A stretch of 9,873 bases of DNA. Source: Flammeovirgaceae bacterium UBA5585 (GTDB lineage: Bacteria > Bacteroidota > Bacteroidia > Cytophagales > Cyclobacteriaceae). Location of the stretch: NCBI GenBank assembly GCA_002425185.1, contig DILT01000014.1, forward strand, positions 291,724 through 301,596. Direction: 5' to 3'. The notes under the pieces are model-generated. The model saw only the letters and a list, made by a program, of their open reading frames with translations. It made no database searches and was not told the origin of the DNA. Shown one piece after another: positions 6,000 to 9,873 of the stretch. Positions within the stretch are counted from its first letter, which is position 1. The number at the start of each line of letters is the position of its first letter. The translations under genes and the position numbers were made by a program.

Positions 6000-7871
6000 A
6001 TGATCTACTTCGAGAAAGGTAATCTGTTTAGTTATAAAGGAACAACCCATAAATTCAGTAGAATGAGTTCTAATAACCAAACTGCAATTTGCATCAATGT
6101 GATCTCGGGCAAACCAATAGAAATTCCATTGTCAGAACTTAATATGGTTGAAGACAGTGACGAGCATAAGGAATCGATTCCTATTGAATCATTTACAGAA
6201 GAACAGATAAAGCAAGCAGAATTTCGATTTAACATTATCAAAGATATCCTTGACACTCCAGTTGATCCTGTTAAAATAAAAGCTTTATCGGATGCTAATG
6301 AAGTCGGTATCTCCACGATCTATAAATGGCGAAGTCGTTATTTGAGGACTGGGTTCATTCAATCCTTAATTGATAAGGAAGGTCGTGGAGGGAAAGGCAC
6401 CCCCAGGCTGCCAAAAGAGATTAATGAGATAATAGATGAGTGCATTAAGATCTATTATCTAAAAGGAAAAAAATCAATTACAAAGACATACAATGAGATT
6501 AAAATTCTTTGCCAAAAGGAGCAGTTAAAAATCCCTAACCTTAATACAATCAAAAACAGAATTCGAAGGATTCCTGACTCCGAGTTGGCAAAATTTCGTA
6601 GAGGAAGAAAAAAATCAAAGGAGATTCATGAGGCTAAAACAGGTAAAATTCCTGGGGCAGAATATCCATTTAGCTTGGTTCAAATTGACCATACACTACT
6701 TGATATTGTTATAGTTGATGAAATATTTCGGATGGTTCTGGGAAGGCCTTGGCTTACTCTTTTGATTGATGTATGTACACGAATGCCGCTAGGTCGATAT
6801 ATATCTCTGGATCCTCCTGGAAACTACGGTACAGGGCAGGCAATCGCTTGCTCATTATATCCAAAAGACAAACTGTTAGCTGAATACGGCATTAAGCATC
6901 CATGGCCAGTATGGGGACCAATAAAAATCCTGCATTGCGATAATGCAGGCGAATTCCATAGCAAAATGCTTGAAAATTCGTGCATGAGCTATGGCATTGA
7001 ACTACAATTTAGAAAAAAGGCCACTCCTCATTATGGAGCACATATTGAAAGATTACTTGGAACCTTTAATAAAGAAATACATGATCTGCCTGGAACTACG
7101 TTTTCAAATACACAAGAACGAAGATTTTATGACTATGATTCGGAAAAGTTAGCAGCCTTCACACTAAAGGAATTTGACCAATGGCTAATTACCTTTATAA
7201 CCCAGGTCTATATCCAGCGATACCATGAAGGTATAGGTACTACTCCTCTTGATAAATTTAACGAATTTATTGTTGGATCAGATTTTGTTACGCCAATCGG
7301 GGTTCAGCCTATGTATCCAGATTATGATAAAATAAAACTGGACTTCTTACCGTACGTGCAACGCACCATACAGACCTATGGTGTAGAAATAGACAACTTT
7401 ACTTACTATGATTCTGTTTTATCTCCATTTATCAATGCTAAAGTAGACACGGAATTTACAAAAAGCAGAGCCAAGCAAAAGTTCATTTTCAAAGTGGATC
7501 CGAATAATCTTAATCGGGTTTACTTTCTCCATCCAGAAAGTGGAGAATACTTTCAAATTAATAACAGTGACCTTTCGACCCCACCCATTACCAAATGGGA
7601 AAAACGGGCAATTGCTAAACAACTTAAAACGGAAGGAAAAAAAGTAAATCAAGCAGAAATTATTGCAGGCTACAATAAGATGAATGAAATTACTGAAATG
7701 GCCATTTCAAAAACTAAGAAAGCCCGTAGAAGAAATCATCGCAGAACCATTACTGCAAATAATGTGGTAAATCTTCAACCCTTTCAAGAATCATTTCAGT
7801 CTGAGCAGCCTTCAAAGATTAATGATTCAAACATTCAAACTTTCGAAGTAGACCATGACTCATTTATTTGA
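6000..7871 (+). CDS. tnsB: TnsB-type DDE transposase
   Basis: A 623-residue transposase of the TnsB/TniA/MuA class (DDE, retroviral-integrase fold), which cuts the 3' ends and joins them to target DNA. Numbered from the ATG at 6000: N-terminal region with a helix-turn-helix at about 93-118 (ALSDANEVGISTIYKWRSRY) and further DNA-binding segments to about 195; integrase core with D230 (LVQIDHTLLDI), D314 (ILHCDNAGEF) and E350 (GAHIERLLGTF), a D-35-E spacing; Mu-type C-terminal barrel at about 447-525 (FLPYVQRTIQTYGVEID); then a basic stretch KKARRRNHRR and a mixed C-terminal tail that in this family contacts the ATPase. The frame is open to a GTG at 5979 overlapping the tnsA stop (GTGA), which would add 7 residues (MNLKIII). 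The ATG is preferred because MIYFEKGNLFSYKG looks like a natural N terminus. The 3' end overlaps tnsC by 17 bp, suggesting coupled translation. Confidence 0.94.
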   Translation: MIYFEKGNLFSYKGTTHKFSRMSSNNQTAICINVISGKPIEIPLSELNMVEDSDEHKESIPIESFTEEQIKQAEFRFNIIKDILDTPVDPVKIKALSDANEVGISTIYKWRSRYLRTGFIQSLIDKEGRGGKGTPRLPKEINEIIDECIKIYYLKGKKSITKTYNEIKILCQKEQLKIPNLNTIKNRIRRIPDSELAKFRRGRKKSKEIHEAKTGKIPGAEYPFSLVQIDHTLLDIVIVDEIFRMVLGRPWLTLLIDVCTRMPLGRYISLDPPGNYGTGQAIACSLYPKDKLLAEYGIKHPWPVWGPIKILHCDNAGEFHSKMLENSCMSYGIELQFRKKATPHYGAHIERLLGTFNKEIHDLPGTTFSNTQERRFYDYDSEKLAAFTLKEFDQWLITFITQVYIQRYHEGIGTTPLDKFNEFIVGSDFVTPIGVQPMYPDYDKIKLDFLPYVQRTIQTYGVEIDNFTYYDSVLSPFINAKVDTEFTKSRAKQKFIFKVDPNNLNRVYFLHPESGEYFQINNSDLSTPPITKWEKRAIAKQLKTEGKKVNQAEIIAGYNKMNEITEMAISKTKKARRRNHRRTITANNVVNLQPFQESFQSEQPSKINDSNIQTFEVDHDSFI

Positions 7872-8751
7872 CAAAACAAAGGAATTTCTTTTGACTTGCT
7901 CTGAGGAAGAGGGACTCGAAAGAAAGATCGAATACATCGAAAAAACATTGTGGGTTGGTTATCCTGCTATAAAACGAATTGAAGATCGAATGTTTGAAAT
8001 TCTTCGACACCCACGCATCGGCCGGATGCCAAGTCTTTTGATTTTAGCCCGGACCAACAATGGAAAGAGTACCCTACTGAAGCGATTTGCAAAAAAAAAT
8101 CTCGCATTTACGGATACACAGACCGGAAGTGTAAATGCTCCCGTCTTAGGCATAGTCATGCCAGAAGGCCCAACAGAGATATTATTTCTTGATGCGTTAT
8201 TAAGGGCAACAAATCTCGGTTATAAGAGAACCGAGCCCTTCCGTGATAAACTTGATCAGGTCTTCCGAACATTTGAAAAACTAGAGACTAAAATTATTCT
8301 TATTGACGAAATTCATCACATTGCAGCAGGCTCCCCGGCAAATCAACGTTTGCTGATGAATTTAATGAAGAATATCTCAACTCTGTTCTCAATCTCCTTC
8401 ATTGCTGCCGGAACTGCAGAGGCCCGTAATATTTTCTCTGCAGATGAACAATTGTCAAATCGGTTCCAACAAATGATAATTCCAGTATGGGAAAATAATG
8501 AAGAATTTAAAGGATTACTTAAATCATTTGAGATGCTCCTGCCCTTTGAAGAGCCATCAAATTTGGTCAGCCTGTCTGAATATATATTAAACAAGACCGA
8601 TAGAACTATAGGTGATATTTATAAACTCCTACAATTAGGTGCGATTCATGCTCTGAAAAATGGCTCAAAGTGCATTGAAAAAAGTCACCTTAGCAAATGT
8701 GGTCATTTATCTCCCACCGAGCTGGCAAATGAGCGAAGAAAACCGATATAG
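7855..8751 (+). CDS. tnsC: TnsC/TniB-type AAA+ ATPase, transposition regulator
   Basis: A 298-residue AAA+ ATPase. Proteins of this class assemble on target DNA, read the signal from the target selector TniQ/TnsD and recruit the transposase. Visible motifs: a Walker A variant LARTNNGKST (64-73) in which the usual first glycine is A65 while G70, K71 and S72 are intact; Walker B IILIDEIHH (147-155); sensor-1 region IAAGTAEA (183-190); and the arginine-bearing LSNRFQ (200-205). The TNNGKS loop and overall size are closer to TniB of Tn5053/Tn402 and to the short TnsC of CRISPR-associated Tn7-like elements than to the 555-residue TnsC of Tn7. It starts with an ATG inside the tnsB 3' end (17-bp overlap), and its own 3' end overlaps tniQ by 23 bp, so all core proteins are likely made from one mRNA. 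Confidence 0.93.
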   Translation: MTHLFDKTKEFLLTCSEEEGLERKIEYIEKTLWVGYPAIKRIEDRMFEILRHPRIGRMPSLLILARTNNGKSTLLKRFAKKNLAFTDTQTGSVNAPVLGIVMPEGPTEILFLDALLRATNLGYKRTEPFRDKLDQVFRTFEKLETKIILIDEIHHIAAGSPANQRLLMNLMKNISTLFSISFIAAGTAEARNIFSADEQLSNRFQQMIIPVWENNEEFKGLLKSFEMLLPFEEPSNLVSLSEYILNKTDRTIGDIYKLLQLGAIHALKNGSKCIEKSHLSKCGHLSPTELANERRKPI

Positions 8752-9873
8752 GTCGTTAAGCGAAATCTCATTTTCGAATTTCAAGGAAAAACCATGGCCC
8801 TGTTTTACAAAGCCTTATGATAACGAATTATTGACTAGTTGGCTTACACGTATTGCCAGAAACCACCTTGTTAGATTCTATTCTTTCTGCTCTTCGAACT
8901 TCCAAGGGATTGAATTTTGGAACCGTGATCTGGATCAACGTCAACCTGAAGATTTTTTAAATATGATTCAGCAAAGATGTGTTTTGAATGAACTTGACTT
9001 ACAATCCATGCTCCTTGATTCCTACGCAACCAAATTGTTCCTAAAATTAAAGGAAAGCCGACCTTTCTGGATTACACCACTGAACTTTTATTGGCAAAAC
9101 AGGAAGCATATCTATGGCTTAATGGTTTGCCCAAGTTGTCTGAAGTGTGACGGGATTTCTCCATACTATCGTAAAAACTGGCGAATTGCCTCAACTACCA
9201 TATGTTCCGTATGCCAAACAGAACTAATTGATGCATGTCCGCAATGCAATTCATCGATTAATTTCCTACTAGCCGAAAGAGGGAATAAATTTAAAGCCCC
9301 CATTTTCCCAATCTCAAGTTGCTGGAGATGTCTTTACAACTTATCAGAAGTCGAAGCTATAAAAGCGAGTCCACAGATGATTGTTACGCAGCATGTCATT
9401 GATAGATATATAACAGCAGGGCATGCTCAAGAGCGAGGGCTACAATACTCCTTTTTGTTTTTTGATGTATTAAAAAAGATTCTATCGCTTTTGAATAAAT
9501 CTAGAGTTAATTCATTGATTCGACTTCAAGAAATTATTTGCGCAGCTACAGGAACCCAATTTCAACTGCCTTTAGACAATAAATTACACCCATTTAATAC
9601 ACTTCGGGTTGAGAGGCGAAAGAATCTTATACAGCAAGCATTTTGGCTTCTCGATGATTGGCCAGATCGTTTCAGATCAGTAATTAGTGTTAGCGGTCTA
9701 AGGAGCAAATATTTTCTAGATGATTTTAAAGATGCGCCTTATTGGTTTAGAAAAGAGATAGAAGAAAATATCAAACTCAAATACTTTAGGTGGCGTGATG
9801 TCCACCCAGAGTATTCATATTCATCCTTCCGTGAATTTGCCCAATGGCAGGTCTCAAAAAAAAAAAAAAAAAA
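8729..9873 (+). CDS. tniQ: TniQ/TnsD-family target-site selection protein (partial, 3' end missing)
   Basis: An uninterrupted frame of 381 codons from the ATG at 8729 to the window edge, overlapping the end of tnsC by 23 bp. TniQ/TnsD proteins choose the target, either by binding a specific DNA site or by docking on a CRISPR effector, and load TnsC there. Seen: the N-terminal TniQ opening WPCFTKPYDNELLTSWLTRIAR (residues 23-44, matching the family's 'P..DE...SWL.R.A'); then four cysteine pairs at C134/C137, C159/C162, C170/C173 and C198/C201, typical zinc ribbons, where the second pair has C in place of the more usual H of CPxH; then a helical C-terminal region from about 215. At least 381 residues fits both TniQ (about 400) and a truncated TnsD (about 500). 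The final codons read KKKKKK through a run of 18 A that may be an artefact. Confidence 0.88.
   Translation, partial: MSEENRYRSLSEISFSNFKEKPWPCFTKPYDNELLTSWLTRIARNHLVRFYSFCSSNFQGIEFWNRDLDQRQPEDFLNMIQQRCVLNELDLQSMLLDSYATKLFLKLKESRPFWITPLNFYWQNRKHIYGLMVCPSCLKCDGISPYYRKNWRIASTTICSVCQTELIDACPQCNSSINFLLAERGNKFKAPIFPISSCWRCLYNLSEVEAIKASPQMIVTQHVIDRYITAGHAQERGLQYSFLFFDVLKKILSLLNKSRVNSLIRLQEIICAATGTQFQLPLDNKLHPFNTLRVERRKNLIQQAFWLLDDWPDRFRSVISVSGLRSKYFLDDFKDAPYWFRKEIEENIKLKYFRWRDVHPEYSYSSFREFAQWQVSKKKKK
9856..9873 (+). other. Terminal run of 18 A at the window edge
   Basis: The last 18 bases are all A, directly after GTCTC, within the tniQ reading frame. No other homopolymer close to this length exists in the window. 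Either the contig ends here because of sequencing or assembly trouble, or low-quality sequence was appended. A true lysine tract in the protein is possible but less likely. Confidence 0.8.

Larger units (their letters stand above)
5187..9873 (+). mobile_element. Tn7-like transposon, tnsA-proximal part (open at the right)
   Basis: A transposon end followed by tnsA-tnsB-tnsC-tniQ, all on the plus strand. This is the core order of Tn7-like elements, with TniQ as TnsD-like or adaptor protein. The left boundary is placed at 5187 because yifB-like coding sequence can be followed down to 5186 and the next bases, TGACACTTTC, begin an end with TnsB-type boxes. The boundary could be a few bases off. 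If right, the 5-bp target duplication would be CACAG (5182-5186) and should appear again at the far end. Composition is visibly richer in A+T than the flanking genes, as expected for acquired DNA. Cargo genes and the other end are outside the window. Confidence 0.9.

Noticed and set aside
5187..9873. CRISPR array, guide RNA or cas gene in the visible part of the transposon
   Set aside because: No repeat-spacer pattern and no cas-like protein is present; the region is filled by tnsA, tnsB, tnsC and tniQ. These could still lie beyond the window.
1..9873. tRNA, rRNA or att-tRNA sequences
   Set aside because: No cloverleaf-like or rRNA-like sequence was recognised in any intergenic gap; all gaps are about 200 bp or less.

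Overview
The window looks like chromosomal DNA of a member of the Bacteroidota, probably Cytophagales-like, carrying the first part of a Tn7-like transposon. The assignment is an inference. It rests on a DUF4199 membrane protein, a small membrane-anchored LuxR-type regulator, the style of the YifB protein and the general lack of Shine-Dalgarno sequences. There are no RNA genes to anchor it.

Positions 1-5186 are chromosomal, and every gene there is on the minus strand. Read in the direction of transcription they are: yifB (comM homologue, its 5' part cut off), a membrane-anchored LuxR-type regulator 13 bp further on, a DUF4199 membrane protein, an OmpR/PhoB-type response regulator with no adjacent kinase, and a two-gene unit of a degenerate universal-stress-type protein and a bestrophin-family channel 17 bp apart. 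Upstream of the stress protein/bestrophin pair lie three AATTCT boxes about one helical turn apart, a typical layout for an OmpR/PhoB-family operator. The neighbouring response regulator is the obvious candidate ligand.

Positions 5187-9873 hold the tnsA-proximal end of a Tn7-like element, read on the plus strand: a short transposon end with two CAATAAAAA boxes 23 bp apart, then tnsA, tnsB, tnsC and tniQ, closely spaced or overlapping. TnsA (endonuclease) and TnsB (DDE transposase) should together allow cut-and-paste movement. TnsC is a short TniB-like ATPase and TniQ is the presumed target selector. The element sits inside yifB near codon 87 of the usual protein. The yifB fragment lacks its first 85-90 residues, which should lie beyond the far end of the element. 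The window stops inside tniQ in a run of 18 A, so cargo, far end and any guide-RNA module are out of view.

The most interesting points are the transposon in yifB/comM, its recognisable end structure, the combination of TnsA with a TniB-sized TnsC, and the candidate response-regulator operator.
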